Positions 25,905-35,945 of a stretch of 64,000 nucleotides of DNA are shown one piece after another. This stretch comes from Alteromonas_F sp964429915. GTDB lineage: Bacteria; Pseudomonadota; Gammaproteobacteria; Enterobacterales; Alteromonadaceae. A model generated the notes under the pieces. That model did not search any database and was not told where the DNA came from. It worked only from the letters and a program-made list of their open reading frames with translations. Numbering within the stretch: position 1 is the stretch's first letter; each line of letters begins with the position of its first letter. Position numbers and translations under genes: made by a program. The stretch covers positions 1 through 64,000 of the forward strand of contig CAYSDZ010000015.1 in NCBI GenBank assembly GCA_964429915.1, written 5' to 3'.

Positions 25905-27596
25905 CTATGTTTTAAAATGGCCTATTTCGTCGTTTAGGTCGCTTACATTCGTTTTCAACTGCATACTGCTAGAAGAGATGCTAGTGACTTCCGCCTCTAT
26001 ATCTCTAGCCGATTCAAGCATTGAATGAATACTTTTATTTAGTTCATCAATCACCGATACTTGCTCTCCCGAAGCGGTGTTAACTTGCATATTCAAATCG
26101 AGGATATTGGAAACGATCGTTGTCATTTCAGATAATCTTGCTTTCGATTTTTCAGTTGTATCAATTGTTTTCACGCTAGCCTCCCTGATCCCCGTCATTT
26201 TTGATACAGTCAGTTTTGTACTGCTTTGCAACCGTTCAATATTTTCACGAATTTCTTCTGTACTGACTTGCGTGCGGCTAGCCAATGTTCTTACCTCGTC
26301 AGCCACAACCGCAAAGCCTCGGCCCTGCTCACCGGCTCTAGCAGCTTCAATAGCTGCATTGAGTGCAAGAAGATTCGTTTGTTCCGCAATCTGCTGAATC
26401 ACTTCCAATACAACGCCAATCGACTGACTTTCTTTTTCAAGGCTTTGAATAGATTCTGCTGAAATACTGATTTCTTTATCCAAGTTTCGTAACTGTTCCA
26501 CCGCTTCGCTTAGTGACGACGACGTTTTTTCCGCTTCGCTTGATACACTCTCGACTGCCTCAGAGGCACCACCGCAATGTTGAGTGATTTCCTGAGCCGT
26601 AGACAACAACTCTGTGGCCGCTGTTGCTAGCTGTTCTGCCTGCGCTTTTTGGTTGGAAACACGAGAAAGACTGGTTTTCGACGAAGCATCCAAGGTATTC
26701 GTTGATTCCGTAATGTTTTTTGACGAATCAATCACTGTGTTAATAATATTCCGAATTTTCTCCGCGAAGTCATTGAATGACTGGGCGCAACGGCCTACTT
26801 CATCATTGGCATCTACGTTGAGGCGTTTGGTTAAATCGCCTTCTCCTTTTGAAATGTCGAGTAATGCATGATTCATATTGTCTAAGGGTTTTAAAGACCG
26901 AAGGAGTAAATATGCACTGCAGCCAGCAGAAAGGAGAAGAAGCACAACAACAATGACTCCAGTGTTCAAATAAACGTTATTCAGTGTTTGTTCAAACGCA
27001 TTGCGTCGTTCGGCCACATCGTCATCGATGTCGTCGATATAATAACCTGTTGCTAACAGCCAATCATAGCCTGGAAGTGGTTGTACGTAGGCCATTTTGG
27101 GGTGTAAGTCGTTAGCCGCCCCCCCTGGCTTAGGTGAATCGTATAAAACAATACCGCCGCCTTGACGAGCCACGTCAACCATACGTTCAAGTGGGTGTTT
27201 GCTTCCGTCAGCAGGTGGCTTGTAGTTAATTTTTTTCTTGGCAAAAGGTTCTTTTCTACCATTAGCGACCGCTTCAACCTGAAAGGTATTAATGAAAAAG
27301 TAGCCTTCACCCTCGTAGGTCAAGTTTTGTACTACGTCTATGATTACTTCTGCTTCGGGCTTATCTCCCTTATTTGCCACTGCATTGTTAATGGCAGATT
27401 GAGCCATAACAATTAATGATTTCAGTTCCAACTCTCGCTGCTCTACTAGCTTTTCGCGCGTAATTTTGAGTTGTTCATTTTTAAGCGAAGAAAGCTCTCG
27501 AGACGTTTCCCACACTAATACGGCTGACATAATAATCAACGGAACCATGCAAATGAGCATTAATTTAAATTTTAACGATGTAGACCGCGTTTTCAC
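25905..27596 (-). CDS. Methyl-accepting chemotaxis protein with single Cache sensor
   Basis: 563 residues from a GTG at 27596, chosen because GGAGGG lies five bases upstream; an ATG seven codons earlier has no such site. An N-terminal membrane helix, a periplasmic sCache-type domain (GEGYFFINTFQVEAVANG, YVQPLPGYDWLLATGYYIDD), a second helix (VIVVVLLLLSAGCSAYLLLR), HAMP, and a signalling domain with the conserved hairpin QIAEQTNLLALNAAIEAARA and GRGFAVVADEVR. sCache_2 receptors usually sense small organic acids. No chemotaxis operon is near. Confidence 0.93.
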   Translation of the reverse strand: MKTRSTSLKFKLMLICMVPLIIMSAVLVWETSRELSSLKNEQLKITREKLVEQRELELKSLIVMAQSAINNAVANKGDKPEAEVIIDVVQNLTYEGEGYFFINTFQVEAVANGRKEPFAKKKINYKPPADGSKHPLERMVDVARQGGGIVLYDSPKPGGAANDLHPKMAYVQPLPGYDWLLATGYYIDDIDDDVAERRNAFEQTLNNVYLNTGVIVVVLLLLSAGCSAYLLLRSLKPLDNMNHALLDISKGEGDLTKRLNVDANDEVGRCAQSFNDFAEKIRNIINTVIDSSKNITESTNTLDASSKTSLSRVSNQKAQAEQLATAATELLSTAQEITQHCGGASEAVESVSSEAEKTSSSLSEAVEQLRNLDKEISISAESIQSLEKESQSIGVVLEVIQQIAEQTNLLALNAAIEAARAGEQGRGFAVVADEVRTLASRTQVSTEEIRENIERLQSSTKLTVSKMTGIREASVKTIDTTEKSKARLSEMTTIVSNILDLNMQVNTASGEQVSVIDELNKSIHSMLESARDIEAEVTSISSSSMQLKTNVSDLNDEIGHFKT

Positions 27597-27841
27597 TGAA
27601 CCCTCCAAAAATGACAACGTAAATCAGTCCATTGAACACCAAACGTTATTTGTTAATGTATAGGTATAGCTTTGTAAAGACTTGTTATCAAGATTGAGAG
27701 TGTATTTGGGCTAAAATATCTCTCGCCACCTTCCTGTTCTTTGTTGATTCACTCGGGTCGTCACTAATATGGAGTAACTGAATTTCGAAAAAACCGAATT
27801 TATCACTTCCTTTTGAGCTTCTTTGGCTCCAACGTGGAAGC

Positions 27842-28210
27842 TTAGCTTGATAGCGTGTTAAGTAAGGTGCTAGGAAGGGCGAATCTCTCTTCGTCGGTTA
27901 AGGATGAAGTGAGTTGTTCTGTCGATAACTTTGTAGAAGCAGAAGTGCCGTTTTCTGCATGAGGCGAATCGGGAACAGCCACAAGATTACCTGTTTTAAA
28001 CTGGTTTGACTTTATACTATTCTGCTTAACAAGTGTGTGTATGCGTGATGAAACATCAGAGATTTTATGCTTATTAAAGGTAGTTGCTGAGGGACCATGA
28101 TTAACGCTATCAGCGAATAAATTAAAAAAAGTTGCAAGCAAGATGTTTGCAACAAATAAGGTCAAAAAAGCGATTAAAGTTTTATGTTTTTTCACGATGC
28201 TTTTTGACAT
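27842..28210 (-). CDS. Membrane-anchored protein of unknown function
   Basis: 122 residues: a basic N-terminus, one membrane helix (TLIAFLTLFVANILLATFF), then a hydrophilic, serine and threonine-rich periplasmic tail. I recognise no domain. It starts 8 bases after the stop of the broken beta-helix gene upstream and was probably co-transcribed with it. Confidence 0.5.
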   Translation of the reverse strand: MSKSIVKKHKTLIAFLTLFVANILLATFFNLFADSVNHGPSATTFNKHKISDVSSRIHTLVKQNSIKSNQFKTGNLVAVPDSPHAENGTSASTKLSTEQLTSSLTDEERFALPSTLLNTLSS

Positions 28211-28218
28211 ATGCGTAT

Positions 28219-29014
28219 TTATTCGTTGATAAAACGTACACCTACAGCGCTGTTGTAAGTGTTGTTTTTACGAACGATGTCAGCATTTTCCTTGTCTCTC
28301 AGTGCAGTGCTTGAAACGGCAATGATGTTTTGTTTTTTCGCTTCTGAAACATTGATATCACCTTGAAGCTTATTGTCTGACACAACATTTTCGTCGCCAC
28401 TAAGCCCTTCAAATATAACGCCTCTGTATTTTCCACCACCACTCAACGGATTGGATACATTGGCCACATCGCCGCCTAAGTTTTTTTGACCGAACTCATA
28501 AACACACCACTGTCGCCGCCAGCATCGAAAAGCGTTTTGTTTTCACCTATAGTGCCGCGCATGATGACGTCTTCCACTAAAGCATAATCAATTAGTTGAG
28601 GTCCTTCTCTCCACGCCACTCTACCTTAAGTTCATCCTCCCTCGGTTTTTTGCATTTGTCTGATTGGTTTTTAACCACATCTAAACTGAACCTATCGCCA
28701 TTTAAGCCTTCTGCGGCTTCAAAGTGTGCTGAATACGCATCAATAATAAGGTTGTTTCGAACGACGATAAGTATCGGCTCGTCGATGATATACACGCCTG
28801 AAATAGTAACCGGCTCGCCAGTATTTGTTGCCCTTTGCAGTGCTAGTTTTAGCTCTTCTACATTGCCGCTAGTTGGGTTAATAGGAGGAATGTTACATTC
28901 GTCTTCTTGTGCTGAAAGATGGGTCGATAGCGTTAAGTTTAATATGATCGGTGACAACATAGACACCAGTGAAAGAAGGGGCTTGCAAACCTTTCTGGTA
29001 ATGGTAGCGCTCAT
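28219..29014 (-). pseudogene. Frameshifted gene for a secreted beta-helix protein
   Basis: Three minus-strand frames join into one protein of about 265 residues. Part one (start 29014) has a signal peptide and VEELKLALQRATNTGEPVTI, VYIIDEPILIVVRNNLIIDA. It ends at WRGEKDLN with a stop, but a frame change near 28605 continues as EGPQLIDYALVEDVIMRGTI and FDAGGDSGV, and a second change near 28505 continues as EFGQKNLGGDVANVSNPLSG, VIFEGLSGDENVVSDNKLQG and NNTYNSAVGVRF to 28219. The short repeating strands suggest a right-handed beta-helix, as in pectate-lyase-like proteins. Either the gene is broken twice or the draft has two indel errors. Function unknown. Confidence 0.65.
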
Positions 29015-29376
29015 GGTTTTTCCTTTACATTAGAATGGTATGTACTTGGATGTTTAATTATTTTTAATCCAATCAATTTAGATTTAAATCAATCAAATCA
29101 AGTCAATTATAATCATTTTGAGGTTTTTTGAGCTACTGCGATTTTGCTTTCCAGAAGAAATTGATAAAAATACGAGTTTTGTAAGGATTAACGTCTGTTT
29201 TACCTTAAAAAAGACACTATAAAATTTGATAAACAAGAAAAGAGTAATAGAATATTTTGCCAAAAATAGCAGGCAACACTATTTAAGGAAAAATAAAAGG
29301 TAAAATTTGTTATAGTTATTGATTTTTGTTTGCTATTAGATTTAAATTTTGTTGATTAAATGTATGTAAATCGTAT
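29015..29376. other. AT-rich intergenic region upstream of the GH9 gene
   Basis: This divergent intergenic stretch is very AT-rich with several poly-A and poly-T runs. It must carry the promoters of the leftward beta-helix gene and of the rightward GH9 gene. I see no gene or RNA in it. The inverted repeats at its right end are listed separately. Confidence 0.4.
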
Positions 29377-29414
29377 ATGTTATCGTTAACATGATAATCC
29401 GATAAATATATCGG
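29377..29414. promoter_or_regulatory. Two inverted repeats just upstream of the GH9 gene
   Basis: ATGTTATCGTTAACAT (29377-29392) is a 6-bp inverted repeat with a TCGT centre, and CCGATAAATATATCGG (29399-29414) is another 6-bp inverted repeat with a 4-base centre. They lie 12-50 bases before the GH9 start codon, where a repressor site or the translation start region would be. A LacI- or GntR-type operator is conceivable; no regulator gene is adjacent. Confidence 0.35.
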
Positions 29415-29426
29415 TGAATTTGGTCA

Positions 29427-31244
29427 ATGAAGAAAATTATGCACTTAAACAACATGCCGGCTATTCATTCTGGGTTTCGTTTTACGTTGACAGCAACTAT
29501 TTGTGCAACCCTTTCCTTAACAATGCAAGGCTGTGGTAGTGGTGGCGGAGATAACCCACCCTCTGTTCCCCCTGTAAATACTGCGCCACCGACTTCACCT
29601 GATATCACAACTACAAGCAGTCAGATAAAAGTGAATCAAATTGGGTTTGTGAGTCAGTTCCCTAAAATGGCGGTCGTACCGGGAAACGAAGCCTCAATTT
29701 TTAACGTCATAGACAGCACTTCTCAAAATGTAGTTTTTACAGGAACTTTATCTGAAGCTGCTACTTGGGTACCCGCCGATCAGCAAGTGATGTTAGCCGA
29801 TTTCTCTGCGCTAAGCGCAGAAGGCCAATATGCCTTACAAATAGAAGGGTTTGAGAATTCGGTGTCTTTTAATATTTCACAAGAGGTGTATTTAGAACAA
29901 CACGATGCAGCCCTTAAAGCGTACTATTTTAACCGCGCAAGCACCGAACTCACTACCGAGTTTGCGGGGCAATGGGCAAGGCCCTTAGGACATCCCGACA
30001 ATAAAGCCGTGGTGCATGCATCAGCCGCTAGTTCAGCTAGGCCCGAAGGATCGGTAATTACTTCAACAAAAGGTTGGTATGATGCCGGTGATTTTAATAA
30101 ATACATTGTGAATAGCGGAATATCTACTTACACCTTGTTAATGTCTTACCTTCATCACGCCGATTTTTATCAACATAGAGATGGCAAGCTTCCTGAATCA
30201 AGCAATGCGGTACCTGATATACTTGACGAAGTTATGTGGAATTTAGAATGGATGCAGCAAATGCAAGATCCACATGACGGTGGTGTGTATCACAAGTTGA
30301 CCACTGCGCGATTTGCCGGCGGAGTAATGCCGCACCAAGCGACAGACACGCGTTATGTCGTTCAAAAAGGAACTGGGGCTGCGCTCAATTTTGCAGGTGT
30401 TATGGCGATCGCGAGTCGGGTTTATCAAGAGATGCCGACCTTCAGCCAACGCGCCCTTGCATTTAGGCAAGCTGCTGTATCAGCATTTACATGGGCGCAA
30501 GCAAATCCACAAGTAGAATATCGTCAACCAGACGACATTCAGACAGGCATTTATGGCGACAGTGATTTCGCAGGTGAGTTTGCGTGGGCAGCGGCAGAGC
30601 TTTTTTTGTTGACGGAAGATGAGCAATATTTAACGGTTTTTAATGAGCACGCCCAAAGTCCCACAGTACCTGGTTGGCAAGATACCATGGCCTTAGGTTA
30701 TTTTTCATTGTTAAGTGAAGGCAATAGCTTACTCTCAAGCACTCAATACAGCCGCCTTCAATCTGCTTTGCTGGATCTTGCCAACGCGATAGTCGATAGC
30801 CACGACAATTCAGCCTATCGCACCGCAATGGAGCTTGATGATTTTGTATGGGGCAGCAATTCGAGTGCGATGAATAAAGCGCTAGTGCTTATGCAAGCCC
30901 ATCGTCAGACGAATGATGATAGGTATATTGAAGCGGCGGTTGGCTTAGTTGATTATATCTATGGAAAGAACCCTTTGGATACGGTATTTGTTACTGGAGC
31001 CGGCGAAAACGCCTCGATGCACCCACATCATAGACAGTCATACGCTGATGGGATCGCTGAACCCGTACCTGGATTTTTAGTGGGTGGGCCTCAGCCCGGT
31101 AAACAAGATGGCTGTGCATACACTGGCAATTTACCAGCCACTACTTACCTCGATGACTGGTGTAGCTTTTCGACGAATGAAGTCACCATTAATTGGAATG
31201 CCCCCTTGGTTTATGTATTAGCTGCCTTGCATAATGTTCAGTAA
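29427..31244 (+). CDS. Glycoside hydrolase family 9 lipoprotein (endoglucanase type)
   Basis: 605 residues. A long N-terminus leads to a lipobox-like MQGC (Cys36), a proline and threonine-rich linker, a cellulase N-terminal Ig-like domain (IKVNQIGFVSQFPKMAVV, about residues 66-155) and a GH9 catalytic (alpha/alpha)6 barrel. The catalytic aspartates are in KGWYDAGDFNKY (Asp219 and Asp222) and the acid glutamate in NEVTINWNAPL (about Glu585), so the active site is intact. GH9 enzymes cleave beta-1,4-glucans or act on cello-oligosaccharides and glucosamine oligomers. It likely sits on the outer membrane. The GH3 gene nearby could finish the breakdown. Confidence 0.92.
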   Translation: MKKIMHLNNMPAIHSGFRFTLTATICATLSLTMQGCGSGGGDNPPSVPPVNTAPPTSPDITTTSSQIKVNQIGFVSQFPKMAVVPGNEASIFNVIDSTSQNVVFTGTLSEAATWVPADQQVMLADFSALSAEGQYALQIEGFENSVSFNISQEVYLEQHDAALKAYYFNRASTELTTEFAGQWARPLGHPDNKAVVHASAASSARPEGSVITSTKGWYDAGDFNKYIVNSGISTYTLLMSYLHHADFYQHRDGKLPESSNAVPDILDEVMWNLEWMQQMQDPHDGGVYHKLTTARFAGGVMPHQATDTRYVVQKGTGAALNFAGVMAIASRVYQEMPTFSQRALAFRQAAVSAFTWAQANPQVEYRQPDDIQTGIYGDSDFAGEFAWAAAELFLLTEDEQYLTVFNEHAQSPTVPGWQDTMALGYFSLLSEGNSLLSSTQYSRLQSALLDLANAIVDSHDNSAYRTAMELDDFVWGSNSSAMNKALVLMQAHRQTNDDRYIEAAVGLVDYIYGKNPLDTVFVTGAGENASMHPHHRQSYADGIAEPVPGFLVGGPQPGKQDGCAYTGNLPATTYLDDWCSFSTNEVTINWNAPLVYVLAALHNVQ

Positions 31245-31478
31245 CATGGCTTACAATGAAACATAATACCTTTTTTATTTCATGCTCTTATTGCCGTTTT
31301 TCTGATATTCCGCACCTATCGTAAGAATAAATTTGTTGATATTGGTGTCCCAAGCAGTTGACGATTTTATGGTTTCGCTCCTGCATATCTGAAAAAAGAA
31401 GAGTACAGCATAGACAAATATGCGACAGGGGGAGTATTAACGGCTATAGATTACCATTCTCATGGTGATAGAAAAATT

Positions 31479-32110
31479 TTGTCAACAAACTACGTCGATA
31501 AATTAAAGCTATTGTTTAAAAAATTTGGTGTAAATAGTATTTTAGTTTCCACACTTAAACAACAATGGGATATTTGTAGTCATTGCTTAATGAATAATAA
31601 GGAAACACTACAACAAGAGTTACCCCTTTTCGAATTCGACGACGCGAATTTAGATGCAATTAAGCAAGAACAGAGAGAGTCGCTGCAAGAGTCTGACTTT
31701 TCCAAATATATCGTATATGTTGACGAAAGTGGTGATCACAGTTTGCAAAGCATTGATGAAAATTATCCCATTTTTGTTTTGGCATTTTGTGTATTTCATA
31801 AACGCACTATAGCGAAGTTATTGTACCTGCTTTAGAGAAGTTCAAATTTCACCATTTTGGGCATGATCAAGTTGTACTGCACGAAAACGAAATCAGACGC
31901 CGAAAAGGGGCGTTCAACATATTTAAGAATCGTGACCATCATCAGCAATTTTTAAATCAACTTACTCATGTTATTGCATGTAGCGACTTCATTTTAATTA
32001 GCGCTACTATCGATAAAAGAGAGCTTAGAAAGCACAGTTCTGAAGACAATACCTACGCTCAACACTTCGGCCATGCTCTGAACCAATTGTATCCACTGGT
32101 TTCCGAATAG
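31479..32110 (+). pseudogene. Broken DUF3800-family gene
   Basis: The frame from 31479 reaches the DUF3800 signature YIVYVDESGDHSLQSIDE and FVLAFCVFHKRT, then stops at 31835. A one-base change near 31808 restores the family's continuation: SEVIVPALEKFKFHHFG, VVLHENEIRRRKGAF, LISATIDKREL, up to a TAG at 32108-32110. Beyond that the usual C-terminal part is missing. DUF3800 proteins have an RNase-H-like acidic site and occur near mobile or defence genes; the Asp-Glu pair is kept. The frame is open upstream to about 31364 without an ATG, so the start is also uncertain. I regard it as a decayed gene. Confidence 0.7.
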
Positions 32111-32159
32111 CTTTATTCCTAATTACCATGTTCCTAACTGATAGAGCAACGCACTGCTA

Positions 32160-33335
32160 CTAAGGTTTGACTCGTCCAAATTCAATGGTGATGGGTTCAG
32201 GCACGTTAATCACGTTGCCAGTGGGAAAGCTAAGCTCTCCTGAGTCGTTATCAACGGCAAAGGTCGACACAGTGTTCGATTTTGCACCTGCTGCCAGTAG
32301 CCAGTTACCCTCTGGGGAGAGGTTGATATTACGCGGCCATGAGCCTCTAATACTTTCAACTTCAAGTAAGGTGAGTTTACCAGACGATTCATCAACCTGA
32401 AAAACTGATACTGAATCATGCCCTCGGTTGCCAGTGTACACAAAGCGACCACTGGGGTGAACGACAATTTCTGAAGCGGAGTTAAAGGTTTCTTTTTCCT
32501 TAATGCTAGTACTTAAAGTAGGAGTGGTTGATACCAATGTGGCTGTGCCTTTTTCAGCGTTATAACTCAATGTGGAAACCGATAGCTGCAACTCGTTTAG
32601 TACGAATATAAAACGACCGTCTTTTGAAAAACGCATGTGCCTTGGGCCACCACCAGCAGGTAAGTCAGCGGCTCCGTGCGTTGATAACTTAGTTTCGTCT
32701 TTATTTACTTGGTAAATCACCACTTGATCCTTGCCTAAATCCGGTACAAAGGCAAAGCGTCCGTCTGGCGAAAACCCGACCCAGTGCGGATGAGGCTTTT
32801 CTTGACGACCCGCCACGACGCGCGAACCGCCAGAGTGCTTAAATGACTGCGATTTTTCACCAACTTTACCATCGCTTTGAATCGGAAAAACTGAAATGGA
32901 GTGCCCACTGTAATGTGCCGTCAACAAAAAACGACCTCTAGGGTGAACGGCAATGTGCACGCCAGTGGTATCGTTCACAGGTACACTGTTTAACCACATT
33001 AGCTGCCCGTTGTCTTTTATCGAAAATGCTGCGACAACAGGAATTTGTGGCTCAGCCTGTTTTGCTACCGCATACAAAACAGATTTGTCGGGATTACTCG
33101 TTAAAAACTTTACATCATAAAGGTCGTGAACCTGCCGAGTGGCGGTTAGCACGCCATTGTTTAGGTTCATTTGCGAATGAAAAATGCCTACTTCAGTGTG
33201 ACTACTCGAACCAAAATACACATCAACGCTTTTGGCTCTTACTTCAGACAAATGACTCAGCGCTAAGGTTATAGCGAAACCTACTAGGGCGACTTTTTTA
33301 AGTGCTCGTTTTGGGGTTTGTAGTAGTGTACTCAA
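32160..33335 (-). CDS. Secreted lactonase-family beta-propeller protein (Pgl-like)
   Basis: 391 residues with a signal peptide (KVALVGFAITLALSHLSEVR). The body is a seven-bladed propeller of the YbhE/6-phosphogluconolactonase family (PF10282): VDVYFGSSSHTEVGIF, AVHPRGRFLLTAHYSG, KPHPHWVGFSPDGRFAFVPD, GGGPRHMRFSKDGRFIFVLN, GSWPRNINLSPEGNWLLAAG. In the cytoplasm this fold hydrolyses phosphogluconolactone; the export signal here suggests a sugar lactone in the periplasm. It sits between a GH9 and a GH3 gene on the other strand, consistent with sugar use. Precise substrate unknown. Confidence 0.87.
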   Translation of the reverse strand: MSTLLQTPKRALKKVALVGFAITLALSHLSEVRAKSVDVYFGSSSHTEVGIFHSQMNLNNGVLTATRQVHDLYDVKFLTSNPDKSVLYAVAKQAEPQIPVVAAFSIKDNGQLMWLNSVPVNDTTGVHIAVHPRGRFLLTAHYSGHSISVFPIQSDGKVGEKSQSFKHSGGSRVVAGRQEKPHPHWVGFSPDGRFAFVPDLGKDQVVIYQVNKDETKLSTHGAADLPAGGGPRHMRFSKDGRFIFVLNELQLSVSTLSYNAEKGTATLVSTTPTLSTSIKEKETFNSASEIVVHPSGRFVYTGNRGHDSVSVFQVDESSGKLTLLEVESIRGSWPRNINLSPEGNWLLAAGAKSNTVSTFAVDNDSGELSFPTGNVINVPEPITIEFGRVKP

Positions 33336-33514
33336 GCGACCTCTCCTAACAGTGCGATAGCATTTGCTTGTGCCTTGTAATTCAGCATGTTAGCTTAACT
33401 TATTATTTACAAAATGCTAACTTTTTTGCGTTTTATGTATCTATGCAAGTAAAGATGAGCAAGTAAAGATGAACGATGTATTTTGGTTAACACTACTGGA
33501 GCAACAAGGTCTGT

Positions 33515-35797
33515 ATGAAGGTCTATTCTGTTTTACTTTTTTTAAGTACGTCGATATGTCTTTACGCCATGAGCTCGTGCAATACACGGGCTGATGTTCA
33601 GGCGCTTACCGACCATGAAATAGAGCAGCGTGTGGCAGAGCTACTAGCAAAAATGACAATAGAAGAAAAAGTCGCGCAAATGCGTATTTTTCATGCACAA
33701 GTTGGTATTGAGCTAGATGATAATAAAAACCTATTGCTTTCGGACAATGCTCGCGAACGCATGCGATATGGCATTGCAGGTATCAAAAACCCTGGTGAAC
33801 ATTATTCACCAGAAGAGGCTGCCATCAAAAATAACCTGCTGCAAAAGCATATAATCGAAAATACGCGCTTAGGTATACCGGCCATGTTCGTTACCGAGGC
33901 TTATAGTGGTGTCGATGCAAAAGGCACCACAAAATTTGCACGACCCATCAATCAGGCAGCGACTTTTAACCCTGATTTAGTGCACGATGTATGGTACGCC
34001 ATAGGTCGCGAAGCCAGAGTGCGCGGAATGCACATGTGTCATTCGCCTGAGGCTGATATTATGCGCGACCCTCGATTTGGTCGTATGAGTGAAGGTTTTA
34101 GCGAAGATACCCATCTGACAACACGAATGGTAGTGAGTGCAGTAACGGGAGTGCAAGGTGATTACCAAGGGCTTTCGTCTTCGCATATTGGTGCGGTCAC
34201 TAAGCATTTTGTCGCTTACGGACAAGTAGAAGGCGGGCGCAATTTTGCCAGTATTCAGGTTTCACCGCGCGTATTAAACGATCAAATGATGCCGCCATTC
34301 AAAGCCGCTGTGCAAGAAGCGAAAACACTGGGCATTATGGCTTCCCATGGCGATATTAATGGCATCGCCAGTCACGGAAACCGCGAATTACTGACGGGTA
34401 TTCTACGAGAGCAGTGGGGCTTTGATGGCTATACGGTCTCAGATTCTAACGACATAGCTCGACTACATTATTTTATGGGAGTGGCTGAAACGCCTGATGA
34501 TGCAGCGTTAATGGGCTTGCACTCAGGGGTAAATGTCGATCTCTACGCAGATGATTCGTACGCTTACCTCCCCCGACTGGCAAAGCAATATCCTCATATT
34601 GTTTCCGAAATAGACCACGCAGTTAGCAATGTGCTGCGAACGAAATTTAGATTAGGTTTGTTTGATCACCCGTATACCGATCCGCAACAGGCGGCCTCAA
34701 TTACACGCTCAGACGCACATTTAGATTTAGCAAAGGACTTGGCACAGGAGTCCATTATTTTATTGAAAAACCACGCAGACACATTGCCTGTTGATACAGA
34801 AAAACTTAACAGAGTAGCACTCGTTGGCCCTCTATTGGACAGCCATACGGAAAAGGTATTTGTAGACGCTTTTGGCAAAAACACCCAAGTCGTCGCTGAA
34901 AAGGGGTTTGAACTAACAGATGAAAATCCAAATGTTCCCCAAGTACTAGACGAAGCTGCGATGCGAAAAGGACTGAAAAAAGCACTCAAAGTAGCAAAAA
35001 AGGCAGATATTGTGTTTGCTTTTGTCGGTGGCGATGAATTTACTGCGAAAGAAGCCTATTTCAACAGTGCCTATGGCGATCGCGCCAACCTGCACCCAGT
35101 TGGTTTGCAAGATGAATTAGTCACATCGCTAAAGGAAATGGGTAAAACAGTCGTTGTTGTGCTCAAACACCGTCGTACACTTGCCGTCAATACATTTGCT
35201 GAATATGCCGATGCCATCCTAGATGCTTGGGATGCTGGTGAAATGGCAAATGAAGCCTTGGTCTCGCATATTGTTGGTGAGTCTGTACCCTCAGGCAAAC
35301 TGCCGGTTACAGTGCCGCGCAGTGTTGGGCAGCTCCCTTTTCACTACAGTCAAATGAATATTAACTTCAAAAAAGGTTACTTGTTTGAAAAGGACGGCCC
35401 TCTCTATCCCTTCGGCTTTGGTTTAAGTTATGTTGAGTTTGAATACGATGGGCTGAGTATATCAGAAACTGAGTTGCCCTATGGTGGTACGCTTCAGGTT
35501 TCAGTGAATGTTACAAACACTGGAAAACGTGCTGCAAAAGAAGTTGTGCAAGTTTACGTGCAAGATGTCATTGGTACTGTGTTGCGACCCCAACAAGAGC
35601 TTAAAGCGTTTCGCAAAGTTCATTTAAACGCAGGCGAGACGCAAACCCTTAGCTTTAATATTACCCCTGAGATGCTAGCTTATACGCGCAAAGACATGAG
35701 TGTTGGATACGATGCAGGACAGTTCATTGTGCGCGTTGGAGGGTCGTCAAAAGATACACTTTCAACAAGTTTTAGGGTTTTGGACGAAAAAGAGTAA
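33515..35797 (+). CDS. Glycoside hydrolase family 3 (beta-glucosidase type)
   Basis: 760 residues with an N-terminal export signal (possible lipidation at the cysteine in AMSSC, not a strong lipobox). Domain order is GH3 N-terminal barrel with HSPEADIMRDPRFGR, the KHFVAYG motif (Lys230-His231) and the nucleophile aspartate in GFDGYTVSDSND (about Asp310); GH3 C-terminal domain with ESIILLKN and DAILDAWDAGEMANEAL; and a fibronectin-like domain (VSVNVTNTGKRAAKEVVQVY). It removes terminal beta-linked sugars from oligosaccharides in the periplasm. With the GH9 upstream it could convert beta-glucans to glucose; GH3 specificity is broad. Confidence 0.92.
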   Translation: MKVYSVLLFLSTSICLYAMSSCNTRADVQALTDHEIEQRVAELLAKMTIEEKVAQMRIFHAQVGIELDDNKNLLLSDNARERMRYGIAGIKNPGEHYSPEEAAIKNNLLQKHIIENTRLGIPAMFVTEAYSGVDAKGTTKFARPINQAATFNPDLVHDVWYAIGREARVRGMHMCHSPEADIMRDPRFGRMSEGFSEDTHLTTRMVVSAVTGVQGDYQGLSSSHIGAVTKHFVAYGQVEGGRNFASIQVSPRVLNDQMMPPFKAAVQEAKTLGIMASHGDINGIASHGNRELLTGILREQWGFDGYTVSDSNDIARLHYFMGVAETPDDAALMGLHSGVNVDLYADDSYAYLPRLAKQYPHIVSEIDHAVSNVLRTKFRLGLFDHPYTDPQQAASITRSDAHLDLAKDLAQESIILLKNHADTLPVDTEKLNRVALVGPLLDSHTEKVFVDAFGKNTQVVAEKGFELTDENPNVPQVLDEAAMRKGLKKALKVAKKADIVFAFVGGDEFTAKEAYFNSAYGDRANLHPVGLQDELVTSLKEMGKTVVVVLKHRRTLAVNTFAEYADAILDAWDAGEMANEALVSHIVGESVPSGKLPVTVPRSVGQLPFHYSQMNINFKKGYLFEKDGPLYPFGFGLSYVEFEYDGLSISETELPYGGTLQVSVNVTNTGKRAAKEVVQVYVQDVIGTVLRPQQELKAFRKVHLNAGETQTLSFNITPEMLAYTRKDMSVGYDAGQFIVRVGGSSKDTLSTSFRVLDEKE

Positions 35798-35837
35798 ATT
35801 GACGTTGGTTACTCTGCTTTTTGCAGCCACGTGCAAA

Positions 35838-35945
35838 GTATTTACCGTATCTTTTGGTCTCGACCGCATAAAGCTGCCGTCCAATCTGTTTTTTGAACCT
35901 CAAGGCGATCAGCGTGAGTTAGACTGGGAAGACGTAGAGTTTTAG
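35838..35945 (+). other. Possible C-terminal coding remnant after the GH3 gene
   Basis: In another frame than GH3, the stretch before the TAG at 35943-35945 reads VSFGLDRIKLPSNLFF then EPQGDQRELDWEDVEF, which looks like a natural protein C-terminus rather than random translation. There is no start codon or upstream body. It may be the tail of a deleted gene. I cannot name a family. Confidence 0.3.

Noticed and set aside
28596..29033. Plus-strand open frame of 145 codons opposite the beta-helix gene
   Set aside because: The minus strand encodes a signal peptide and beta-helix motifs continuing across frames; the plus frame shows nothing recognisable.
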